From the NCBI GenBank assembly GCA_963966185.1, contig CAWZYM010000055.1, positions 1-64,000 on the forward strand: 64,000 nt of DNA. The letters are read 5' to 3'. Each line of letters begins with the position of its first letter. The stretch's first letter is position 1. The position numbers and the translations under genes were made by a program. Shown here piece after piece: positions 54,751 to 64,000 of this stretch. The DNA comes from Rhabditoides inermis. Lineage: Eukaryota > Nematoda > Chromadorea > Rhabditida > Rhabditidae. The notes beneath the pieces were generated by a model. It saw nothing but the letters and a program-made list of their open reading frames with translations. It was not told the DNA's origin and ran no database searches.

Positions 54751-56549
54751 GAATCCCAAGACGGGCGAAAGAAATGAATATGATCTTTTTATGGTTCGAT
54801 CTACGCGCTACCTTAAGAAAGTATCTACAATCAACCGCCTGAACTTTTGGAGTGATCACCGTCCAGTACGAATGGAGATCAATCCGAATCTCTTCCGGAA
54901 AGTCCAGAAGACGAAAAGAACTCGTGATGTTACCGACTGGCCGCTTTATCGGGCTGGATTAGAAGCGACGTTCGACAAAGAAAGAACAGGAACCCCGTCT
55001 GAACTATACATCTACATCAAGGATAGCCTAAGTACCGCCTACAAATCAGCAACACACAAGGAACCTCTACGCGAATGGATGTCTTCAAGAACGAAGGACC
55101 TGTTCGATCAACGGCGCCGACTACTAAACAAGCCTGATTCCCAATCGAGAATAGCCCTAGCCAACACGAACAAAGCCCTGCGCATCTCTCTACAAGACGA
55201 TAGAGACAGGAAGAAGTGGCAGCTGTACAAGGAGACACTTTCTAAGCGAAGACTTTTTGAGCCGGCCCACACTCCCTCCTTGACTACGATACGAAGAGCG
55301 AATGGAACGTGCACCAGCAACCAGGGAGAACTCGAAGACGAAGTCAAGGAATTCTACAACGTGCTCTTCAGAAGCCGAGTGGCAGTCCCATTGCTACAAC
55401 CGCCGGACGAGGAGCCTTTGCCTCACATTCTTAAGGATGAAGTACTACACCACCTGTCTCGAATGCGCAAGAGGAATGCACCGGGCATAGACCACGTGTC
55501 GAATGCTATGTTACGAATACCCGCAGAAACCATCGCAGACATCACCACGCGAATGCTGAATGGGATAATCGAAAACCAAGAGCTTCCGGAAACTTTTGCT
55601 GACTCATTAACAACACTGCTGCCAAAGAGTGGAGACTTGTTGGATCTGTGCAACTTCAGACCGATTGCTGTACTTCCGACAATGTTCAAGCTGTTTACTC
55701 GTATTCTGCTTGGTCGAATGGAGAAGACACTGGATGCAGAACAGTCTGTGGAGCAGGCGGGATTCAGGAGGACCTTTTCCACAATCGAACATATACACAC
55801 CGTCCGCGAGCTGATCAACAAATGCTACGCCTATCGCCTTGCTGATCTTTCTGGACTATGAAAAGGCATACGACTCTGTTGAATTTAACGCTGTCTGGAA
55901 TGCACTTCATCGACAGGGAATCAATCCGAAGCTGGTACGACTGCTTGAGATGATCTACAGCAATGCGAAATCGAAGATCAAAGTGGGCAGTGAAGCTGTT
56001 GAAGTAGAAGTGAAACGAGGAGTACGACAGGGTTGTGTACTCAGCCCGGCCCTGTTCAACGCTATTCTCGAGGATGTGCTACGACGAGTGGACTGGAGTA
56101 GATGTGGACTGGATATCGACGGAGAAAGGATGAGCCATCTACGATACGCAGATGATCTGATTCTGGTGGCGAGAAGCAAGACGATGGCTCAGAAGATGCT
56201 CGACGACATAGAAAGAGAAAGCTCTGCTATCGGACTTCGCATTTCAAAGAAGAAGACCGTCTACATGTCGAATGGCCCTCGTGCTGACCTACTACTAAGA
56301 GGAGAGCTGCTGGAGCGAGCAGACGAATTCAAGTACCTGGGTTCAATGGTGTCAGTGAAGAAGGACGAGAAGGAGCTACAAAGAAGAATAGGATCTGGAT
56401 GGGTGGCATTCAACCTGCACAGGCCTTTTCTAACGCGGAAGAATGTGAATATGATTATGAAGAGGAATGTATGGAAAGTCTGTATCCTGCCGAGCCTGAC
56501 GTACGCGGCAGAAACATGGTGTCTGAAAGTGGAGCAGAAGGAGAAGCTG
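54750..56549 (+). pseudogene. RTE-2 reverse transcriptase, one frameshift
   Basis: From RNPKTGERNEYDLFMV through FWSDHRPVRMEIN (endonuclease end), then RT blocks FADSLTTLLPKSGDLLDLCN, FRPIAVLPTMFKLF, EQAGFRRTFSTIEH; a frameshift near 55840 precedes LIFLDYEKAYDSVEF (motif A). Then RQGCVLSPALFNAILED, LRYADDLILV (catalytic) and FKYLGSMVSV. It stops at VEQKEKL, where the LTR element is inserted. It is related to but clearly diverged from RTE-1. Confidence 0.85.
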
Positions 56550-56550
56550 A

Positions 56551-59102
56551 TGAATGGAAAGCAACCGAACACACGGATGGTAAATGCCTGTTTATTGAAA
56601 GCTGCGAGGCAGCTTATATACTGTGGATTCACTGTGGGCGGGAAGGGGAAAGGGTGGCGGTGCCAGGAGTCGTTCAGGTCGTGGGAACGGTCGAGCGGCG
56701 AGCGGCGAGCGGCGTGGGAAAATCATTCAAATATTGAATGATTGGGGATCGGGGCAACTACAGTAGTTTAGTATATTCGCGTTAGAGACACTCCCGAGGA
56801 GAACGGAGAGTTGCCCAATGCGAACTAAAACAGAGAAAATTAGTATTATTACAAACACAAAATGACTACTGTATAAACTTGCTCCTTGGTTTGAAGACCA
56901 TCGATGTTGTGCTCTAGACAGTAGCAGGAATAACAGAATATAAAGTTTGAGGCTCGAATATCTCGCTGCGACCCTCCCGAGATGAGAGGAAATAGTCAAG
57001 AATGTTCTTCAGTCATATTCATCTTCGTCTCCGCCGGTTTCCTCCTCCTTCTCCTCGTCCTCTTCATCGTCCCAGTAATCTTCGTCGCTCTCCTCTTCAT
57101 CTTCCGAGTACTCCTCCATGTGGTCGTAGACTTCAGCTGAGATATTGATGTGACTTTCTGTATCCGCTGTGAAGATGTCGTTTCTCATCGAATATAGGGT
57201 AGCCTCTGTCTGTAGTATCTCGAACAGCGTGGACAGGAATGTTTTGCAGTCGGGAGTTTCGTTGTTGTGTTTCTCCCACACCTGCCGGACGATGTTGGGT
57301 GGGAATGTTCTTTCGAGGATCTGCGAATTGGACTTGTGGTTGACAGTGTCTCCAAGCACTTCAAGTTGGTTGTAGAGTGCGAGGAAGTGGTAGTATGAGC
57401 GCAACAGGCCAGAGATGGTGTTGTCGTTGATGGAGAAGTTGAACATCTGGCTGCGCAGCTCGTGGCAAAGAGTGTTCTTGTTGCCAAATGTGCGACGGAG
57501 TGTATCGATCGCGAAGTCGTAGTTCACGTCGGTGATCGGGATGGCGTCGATGACGATGCTCGCCTCTCCTTTCACCAGGTTCTTGAGGTGAATGAACTTG
57601 ACAATGTTGGGCAGGGCGCTGTTGTGTATCAGACTGTCGAACAGCTGAATGAACTGCAGCCACTGGTTCTTGGCTCCCGAGAACGGCGTAATGCTGATGC
57701 TTGGCAGAGTGATGTTGTTTCTCAGTGTAGAGTCAATGTGGACGTCTCTCACATAGACTTTGTCTGCTCGAGGGTGGTGCCCGTCGTTCTTCTCTCGCAT
57801 CTGCTGTTCTGGATGTTGCGGGGCTGCTATGGTTCCGATGGTGTTGATCGGATGAGCGATCGTTGGACGATCTCTCTGGTTGATGAGAACGAGTCCAGGG
57901 GGAATAGCTGTGTATTCGTCTGCGTTTTTCGTGTTGTCTTCTTTCAGGTTGATGTTAGCGAAGACGTCCCCGATTCCTTTGAACGAGTCATCATCGACAT
58001 CGGAATATTGGTCGTAGTCGGGGTGCTGACTCATCAGAGTCTTGATTTCAGCGGTGGCTTCCTTGATACTTTCGAGAGCCTTGTGGTATTCGCTGATGAT
58101 GGAGTGGAGCTTGTGATCATCTCCAAATTTCTCAAATTGATCTTCTTGTTCCTTCTTCTCGGCGGCGTCGGAGATGTTGTTGATCAGTGTCAACCAGTAG
58201 GATGACATTCTCTCGAGTAGGTCGAACTTATTCTTCAACTGCTCCTTGGAGTCATTGATGGAGAGATACAGCCGGTTGAGCTTGTGTAGACTGACCGTCT
58301 TCCAGTTGTCGCTGATAGTAGGAATATCATCCGAGAGGTCTCTGATCTCTCTCAGAACACGTGTCAGAGCACGCTTGTTCACTGCCGTGTCGTTCGGCAT
58401 CCTGTCTGCAAACTACTTAGTATAGTTTCGGCCGTAGCAGAACAGGTTCTCACATGGATTTCCTTAATCCGTTTTTTAGTGAGATGCAATCTGTGGGTCA
58501 GATTGTGGGTGCTGGTTTACAGCGAATATAGAGCTCGGTGGTGTCCGTAAATGGACAGCTGCTGCAATGGGTGTTCAGCAGTGGTTGGAGTGTGAGGGGG
58601 ACTTGCGCACGTCCTTGTTTTTCCTCTCCTCCGTGACTCCAAAATATAGGGTGGCAATGTTTTCCCTCGAGTCAGTGGTAGAAATCAAAGGTGTTCGTTG
58701 TCTCTCTGAGGGAGGAACGGAACTGTAGAGCAGAGTGATGTAGCAAATATCACACTGCAATGAGGCGAGTGTGTTGGTCGAATCCGCTGTAGTGAAGAAT
58801 GACTGTGAATAGCACAATCGAATAACAGCAATCTCCTCAGAAGATCAGGGTCGGGTTAGATGGTCGCCATGAATGGAAAGCAACCGAACACACGGATGGT
58901 AAATGCCTGTTTATTGAAAGCTGCGAGGCAGCTTATATACTGTGGATTCACTGTGGGCGGGAAGGGGAAAGGGTGGCGGTGCCAGGAGTCGTTCAGGTCG
59001 TGGGAACGGTCGAGCGGCGAGCGGCGTGGGAAAATCATTCAAATATTGAATGATTGGGGATCGGGGCAACTACAGTAGTTTAGTATATTCGCGTTAGAGA
59101 CA
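56551..59102 (-). mobile_element. Gag-only BEL/Pao-type LTR retrotransposon, 2.55 kb
   Basis: Direct LTRs 56551-56790 (240 bp) and 58870-59102 (233 bp) are almost identical, differing chiefly by one GAGCGGC unit. On the minus strand they begin TGTCTCTAACG and end CATTCA. Directly inside the minus-strand 5' LTR lies TGGCGACCATCTAACCC, a TGG-starting primer-binding site. GCTG flanks both sides (56546-56549, 59103-59106). The interior holds only a gag gene; there is no protease, RT, RNase H or integrase. It inserted into the C-terminal coding part of RTE-2. It must have moved with enzymes from another element. Confidence 0.88.
57009..58400 (-). CDS. BEL/Pao-type Gag polyprotein (463 aa)
   Basis: Starts MPNDTAVNKRALTRVLREIR. 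The helical N-terminal half contains a polar coiled-coil-like stretch. The middle has the signature of the BEL/Pao Gag family (DUF1759-type): LPSISITPFSGAKNQWLQFI, FDSLIHNSALPNIVKFIHLK, LVKGEASIVIDAI, YDFAIDTLRRTFGNKN. The C-terminus is a run of Asp/Glu (DEEESDEDYWDDEEDEEKEE) instead of the usual zinc knuckles. The frame is intact. The protein would form the particle that packages the element's RNA. Confidence 0.85.
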   Translation of the reverse strand: MPNDTAVNKRALTRVLREIRDLSDDIPTISDNWKTVSLHKLNRLYLSINDSKEQLKNKFDLLERMSSYWLTLINNISDAAEKKEQEDQFEKFGDDHKLHSIISEYHKALESIKEATAEIKTLMSQHPDYDQYSDVDDDSFKGIGDVFANINLKEDNTKNADEYTAIPPGLVLINQRDRPTIAHPINTIGTIAAPQHPEQQMREKNDGHHPRADKVYVRDVHIDSTLRNNITLPSISITPFSGAKNQWLQFIQLFDSLIHNSALPNIVKFIHLKNLVKGEASIVIDAIPITDVNYDFAIDTLRRTFGNKNTLCHELRSQMFNFSINDNTISGLLRSYYHFLALYNQLEVLGDTVNHKSNSQILERTFPPNIVRQVWEKHNNETPDCKTFLSTLFEILQTEATLYSMRNDIFTADTESHINISAEVYDHMEEYSEDEEESDEDYWDDEEDEEKEEETGGDEDEYD

Positions 59103-59517
59103 GCTGCAACGAGTGCAACGAAGGATGGAGAGGGCGATGATAGGAGTGACGCTGTTGGATCGAGTGCGCAACACGGAGGTGCGGAGAAGGACAGGACTGG
59201 AGGATGTACGAGAAGTTATATGGAAGAAGAAGACGACATGGGCGAGAAAGATGGCGAGCGATGACAGATGGTCAAGAAGGGTGACGGAGTGGTACTCGAG
59301 AGACAAGACAAGGCAGGTTGGAGCGCCCTACGTGTTCTGGTGCGACGACTTGAAGGAAGTTCTGGTGCGAGGAGGACGTATCGGAGCTGAGTGGAATCAA
59401 TTGGCACGAGGAAACCCCGAAGATTGGAGCAAGGCGATTGCAGGATCAGCGCAGTAAACTATTGCAAACACCATATTCACGACGATTCTGAATAAATGAT
59501 TTGATTTGATTTGATTT
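59103..59517 (+). mobile_element. RTE-2 C-terminus and 3' tail
   Basis: Reads LQRVQRRMERAMIGVTLLDR, then GAPYVFWCDDLKEVLV, stop at 59457, then AATAAATGATTTGATTTGAT, the RTE tail. Continuous with the frame that ends at 56549. Confidence 0.88.
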
Positions 59518-59670
59518 GATTGTGCAGTCCATAAAAAGACAATATTCCATTCAATTCAATTAGTCATTAAACAAATTATCTATCAATAACCAGTATTTGG
59601 GATAGAGCATAACCAGAGCGTTCGTCAATAATTATACAACCAATATTGTGCAGTCCATAAAAAGACAATG
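59518..59670. repeat. Continuation of the 130-bp tandem array
   Basis: Matches 49726-49835 (GTGCAGTCCATAAAAAGACA, TATTTGGGATAGAGC) and marks the far flank of the RTE-2 insertion. Confidence 0.85.
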
Positions 59671-59852
59671 TATCATTTGTTTTGATGAGTCATTGAACAA
59701 TAATGTAGGAGAAAAGTTTGTTTGTTGGAATTGGCCTCATATTAGAGAGGATTATATACATTGTATATATAGAAAGTTACTCAATCATAACTATATACTA
59801 CAAACTACACATACTAGTAATATGGACAGTAGTTATGCACATGATTCGCATG

Positions 59853-60688
59853 CTAACAATAGTACATCGTTGCATCGCAATAATTGTTGTCGCGATTGTC
59901 ACCAACTCTGTCGTGGATACCGAGCATTTGATTGAATCCCTCACAATGCATCATCCAATGAGCTTCATTGCAATAACCGCAACGGGGAGTTGCAGCGAGA
60001 GCATTCGTTTGATCAGAAACATGCGAATGAGACACTGCGCGTACCTGACTTACAGTGGGATCGATGAGTGCGTCTGCTGTTGCCTCTGCAAGCAGCGCCT
60101 CCACTCTCTCCGCTTTCTCTCGCGCCGCTTCGAAGGTAATCGGGTAATCGGGTTGTCCATTTTCACGTGATAGCGGATCACAGGCTTCAAGCGGGAACAG
60201 AATTCTTCCTGTAGCCTTTCCTTCATTACCGTTGCGGCCTGTCCAGCAGTGGCGTCTCGAACGATGTTCAGCACTCTATTGGCAAATACAGCGACAGACT
60301 CGGTGTTACCTTGAACCAGACGCTGCAGTTTTCCTCTTGCCAGCTGTCGCTGCTCGGGCGATTCGAAATGTTTCTTCAGATGCGCACAAATGTTCCCATA
60401 ATGCTTTCTATGTTCATCGCTCAGTTCTTCTATCTGTTCTCTTGCCTCTCCATCCAGATGTGAGATCAGGAAGTTGGCCTTCTGCTCCGACGTCCAACCA
60501 CTTCCCTTTACACGCAGAATGTCCTCGAATTTGCGCATCCAGAGACTGTACCCATTTGAGACTGTGTTGGATGAGCCGGCGAAGGAAGGGGCACTGAGCT
60601 GAACCGCGTCGACATAAGCGACAAGACTACAGTTATAGGAGGAAGACTGACGATTCGGCTCAAAATAGTTGTTGGACAGGTTGAACAT
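59853..60688 (-). pseudogene. Second retrotransposon gag with zinc knuckle, frameshifted
   Basis: Start MFNLSNNYFEPNRQ at 60688. The core reads YSLWMRKFEDILRVKGSGWT, KANFLISHLDGEAREQIEEL, FESPEQRQLARGKLQRLVQG, FANRVLNIVRDA, the usual Gag capsid-type pattern of LTR retrotransposons (Gypsy-like). A frameshift near 60130, next to a duplicated GGTAATCGG, is followed in another frame by EREKAERVEALLAEATADAL-like sequence and CGYCNEAHWMMHC, a C-x2-C-x3-H-x4-C knuckle. No pol follows and no LTRs were identified. Confidence 0.75.
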
Positions 60689-60949
60689 CTTTGTTTGGTT
60701 TTTGGATTGAATTGGCCACCAACGGGGTGAAAGAACAGACACACGTTTTACGAGTACGACACAAGTTGTTGGTTGAGATTGGCCGCCAATTAGGGCGGAG
60801 GACGGACAAAACACACAGATACACAAACACAATAAAGTTGTAGTTAAAGCCGTTGCTTTGCAACGAAAACGGACCACTGAGCGATACTCGAATGTGAGTT
60901 GCCTCTTCGAAGAGCAAAATGCAGACACCCGCGTTTGATGACTGCAACT

Positions 60950-63650
60950 ACTTTCTCATTCGGTCTACGTACACAAATACATACATCACAATCACGGTGC
61001 GAAAAAAATATAAAAAAAATATACACGTCATCGAGAGATGTAGTTCTCACATTTCACTTGGAATTTGCTGATTCCGATTATCCAGTATACTCCAGTCCAG
61101 TGGCTCATCCTTGCTCACTTATTCTCAACTCAGTGGCACATGCCGGCTCACTCCAGTGGCTATATCCCGCTCACTTATTCAACTTATTTTTCCTGTGGCT
61201 CTTCCTGGCTCACTTCCAAACTCTATCCCACTCATTCCCTTACAATACACTCCCGCTACCAGTCACCTAGTCTACCTCACACCTTACAGAGAGGGGTGGA
61301 AAACCTAGTCTCCCCTACTTGATCAGAGAAGAAGAGAAAAGGACACTCGCTGCTACCAGAGAAGTTCCCGTCAGAACAACTTGTGAGGTAGACCCAATGT
61401 CACTCCACCTAGTGTGGAACGACGACACAGACCACCTATCCACCCTCGAAACCCGAACACATACGATATACGCGGATGAAATATAGGTTTATCTACACGA
61501 ATGGGATATGGTTGGATAGGGCCGGTCGGATCCTGGGATCGGACCGGAGGGTGTCGGACCGTGCCGACTGGCCTCGATGGCTCGTAGCGGATCCTTCTTA
61601 TACTGGCCGGTGTCGTGGGCGAGAATGCGAGGCGGCTCTGCAATCACAACACATGAGTGGAGATGGGATGATCTGATACAACGGGCATTCCCGATGTCAT
61701 GGGAGCGAGCCGGCGAGCGCGCTTGATGTTGTGAGACGTGATTGCCGAAGCATTCCATCACATTAGCGATGACGTATACAGAGAAACCGCACAATAGGTA
61801 TTGGCGCAGCACAATACCTTACAAAACTCTGTGAGATAGGAAAGTTTGTTCGAAGCAGTGGTTGATTTTGAGAATTTTTCAATCCATTTCCTCTACTCCT
61901 TGAATGAAAGTACAAAACAATTGAAATTATCTTCTTTGTCCAGCCAAACTTGACGATACACATATGTACTTGTGTGCAGTCATCTATGTTTCATGTACAG
62001 CTATAACTCTTATTATTTCTTCTTTCCCCGCGCTGTGCGGTCGGTTCGACTAAATGATCCTGCGCGAGTACCCTTGAGCAAGGCGATGCAGAAGCTCACG
62101 AGGATCCAGTACTACGGGCTCGAGGAGATACATAGGACTACGTGGGAGCAAAGGAACCCCCGGAGCCTCTTCACCGTCTACCATGGTACTCTAATGGATT
62201 GGGCTGATGATCGATCAAGTATCGATTGAGTATCGATCAAGAATCGTCGTCCACCACTAACCTCTTGCTAAACTGTATTCCCCCGGCGTTAGCCTACCAA
62301 GATCTTGGCCCTACTGCATGTTTCCATTTATTTGTTGTGATTACAATGTCATGTTTTATGTACAGCTAAAACGATCTCGGATAAATCTCTGAACTCTCTC
62401 TGAACCCTCTGTGCAGTACAAACATCTTTGATTGTTCTGCGCAACGAAAGAGGGTTGACAAGAGATCAAGTTCTTTCAGTCTTTGATCATACTCAAGGTT
62501 AGGACAGAAACGTTTTGTCAACTTTTTTTTTATTTTTCAACTGTAAATTGGGGATTTGATACTGGAAGTCTAAAGTCTATATAACTCAATCAGAATAAAC
62601 TCAGACGCACCATGAATTCCGGACAGCAACTGCAACACATTAAAAAGAGAAACAGCTATGGACTGCAAGCAATGTGTTTTGAACGCCCGTAGAAATGTAA
62701 GCGAGTACTACACCACCCTTAAGAGTTCTTGCCACGGAATGGAACGTAAATGATGGGAAGTTGGGACATGGAGGGACTACGCCCAAGTTTCACAAATTAC
62801 ATTAACTGATAGGGGAAAGTTATACATAATAATAAATATCTGTTCTATTCGGTGGTTTGTGTAAGTAAATGAGAGTTTTTATGTGAAAGAAGTGAGTAGG
62901 GCTAATCTTGGGTACGAGCTACGCCTCTGCTACAATGTGCGCCTGCCCTGTTTCTAGTTGGACTCTGATGATTGGAGATGTGTGAGAAAGTGAGGTAAGC
63001 CTTCAGTTCAAGGGGGTTAAACTTCATCAACTTCGGTTATCATGGAGGAAACAGAGAAAACAAGCTAGACTGTCGATCAGTCTTTCGTCCTAATCTGCTC
63101 TTGTGATACTATTGCAATTGTGTATAATGGGCAATACGACCAAACACACCAGTGTACCTTGGGTTGCCTGAGGGTCGTAGAAGACCAAAATGATAAAACA
63201 TCTCTATAAAACAGTAAAAATACGTTGAAAAACGGCGAAAAAGCGATACCGTAAACTGTAGGGCGGATTTCGTAAACAGTCGCGTGGATTTCGTAAACAG
63301 TCGACTCAATTAAACAGTGGAGTCGATTTCAGAAACAGTCGAGTGGATTTATCTGGCGGCGAAACAGTAGGGCCGATTTCTGAGGGGGCTAAACAGTAGG
63401 GTGGGTTTATATTATAAACAGTTGACTGGATTTTAAACCGTAACGTGAATATTCAAAAACCCAAATTCTCCGGTCGTGCCCGAAATTGTTACAAAAAACG
63501 AAAATTTAAACTTCATGTGATGAAGTGCTGAAGTGATGAATTTTCCAGGACACCAACAAAATGAAGAAAAAAATTAAAACTAAACATCATTTATCATTTG
63601 AATGTCCATAAAACCCAAAAAACAAAACACGTATCATACAGTTTCCACCA
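60950..63650. other. No confident gene; low-complexity and unassigned sequence
   Basis: A short open frame at 61972-62229 (VPLSKAMQKLTRIQYYGLEE then IHRTTWEQRNPRSLF) may be a coding remnant but matches nothing I recognise. 61060-61260 has degenerate CCAGTGGCTCA/CTGGCTCAC repeats. The remainder shows nothing supportable. Confidence 0.4.
63248..63430. repeat. Degenerate tandem repeat with unit AAACAGTCGAGTGGATTTC
   Basis: Eight or so variants of TAAACAGTNGNGTNGATTT, about 22-30 bp apart. Non-coding, upstream (in plus coordinates) of the ZW10-like exon. Confidence 0.75.
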
Positions 63651-63716
63651 GGGTACAAGTAAATGTAAAACTCTGTGTACAAACAGAACATGCATGTATT
63701 ATGATAGAATGTACGC

Positions 63717-64000
63717 TCAGAAGATGGAATCGAGAAGTCGCTTGCGCTGCTCCGTGTTGGCGAACAGAGCCTGAAGAGAGGTGAGAAGATGATGAATGAT
63801 TAGAGCCAGCGTACCTTGACGAGACCGCGCACCTCCGAAGCACGCACCCACTCGGCCAGAGGACCCTTGCCGTCGCACCACCGGTCGCACACACTCTCAA
63901 CCGAGACACTCTCACCCTCCCTCCCTCTTCCACCCTCTTACCTGCAGCGATCCACAAAGACACTCAGCCACCTCCTTGACCCGGAAGTAAGGCCGCTCGC
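63717..64000 (-). CDS. ZW10-like protein, C-terminal exons (5' part outside window)
   Basis: Three exons on the minus strand: one entering from the right edge (ERPYFRVKEVAECLCGSLQ, donor at about 63941), one at about 63893-63816 (VCDRWCDGKGPLAEWVRASE then VRGLVK) and the last, ALFANTEQRKRLLDSIF, stop at 63717. The order DGKGPLA...EVRxLVKALFxNTEQR is what I recall for the end of ZW10, a kinetochore and Golgi-ER tethering protein. Only about 60 residues are visible, so the assignment rests on this tail alone. Confidence 0.6.

Larger units (their letters stand above)
49836..59517 (+). mobile_element. RTE-2 composite: RTE-like element with two nested insertions
   Basis: Three RTE pieces in order and in one orientation: endonuclease (about 49930-50520), endonuclease end plus RT (about 54750-56549), and C-terminus plus tail (59103-59517). 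The pieces rejoin at KWTW-RNPKTGERNEYD and at KEKL-QRVQRRMERAM. The intervening DNA is a Penelope-like element and an LTR element. The array of 130-bp repeats continues on both sides. Confidence 0.88.

Noticed and set aside
57462..58205. Plus-strand 247-codon frame opposite gag
   Set aside because: Antisense of the BEL/Pao-type gag; no recognisable motifs, whereas the minus frame has the family signature.
61060..61320. LTR of the second gag element
   Set aside because: A TGGTAGCGGGAG segment could be a primer-binding site, but no direct repeat was found on the other side of the gag.

Overview
The window is nuclear DNA from an invertebrate animal. It has animal gene families split by many very short GT-AG introns (about 40-400 bp), abundant CT/GA microsatellites, and several animal-type transposon classes. 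I cannot fix the phylum. Short tactgta/taccgta motifs scattered through introns and the TIL protease-inhibitor genes are compatible with a nematode or another small-genome ecdysozoan, but this is only a hint.

Layout. 1-4.8 kb: minus-strand TUT4/TUT7-like terminal nucleotidyltransferase, running off the left edge. 5.7-7.1 kb: plus-strand gene resembling a TGF-beta ligand, in ten phase-consistent exons. 7.7-8.8 kb: minus-strand CISD3-like protein with two CDGSH iron-sulfur domains. 9.1-11.6 kb: minus-strand FTSJ1/TRM7 tRNA 2'-O-methyltransferase, with a target-site-flanked retroinsert in an intron. 12.6-13.4 kb: a MITE-like element built from AATCGCC words. 14.06-16.06 kb: plus-strand coiled-coil/BAR-like gene. 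24.6-28.0 kb: minus-strand cluster of secreted cysteine-rich TIL-type genes and gene fragments. 29.3-31.6 kb: minus-strand Ulp1/SENP-like (C48) cysteine protease gene. 63.7-64 kb: last exons of a ZW10-like gene, minus strand.

The dominant architecture is palindromic. Three large inverted duplications lie in 33 kb. P1 has arms 14710-17805 and 17997-21092. P2 has arms 21093-21953 and 22714-23574 and abuts P1 with no gap. P3 has arm 27839-33542 facing 34356-46893. The right arm of P3 is split by a 6.8-kb TTAA-flanked DNA transposon (36479-43307) that lies in intron 1 of the duplicated protease gene. The element carries a Kolobok-like transposase with a THAP domain, extra small genes, and, near its right end, an exon with an in-phase splice donor facing the host exon 2. 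The left arm keeps the empty site.

The right third (46.9-60.7 kb) is a transposon graveyard with nesting. It contains an RTE-like retrotransposon fragment, then a second RTE copy interrupted first by a Penelope-like element with an N-terminal GIY-YIG endonuclease (one 920-codon frame) and then by an LTR element that carries only a BEL/Pao-type gag. Next to it is a second, frameshifted gag with a zinc knuckle. The host genes shown do not form one pathway; the region is best read as ordinary housekeeping genes at both ends, with a rearrangement- and transposon-rich core.
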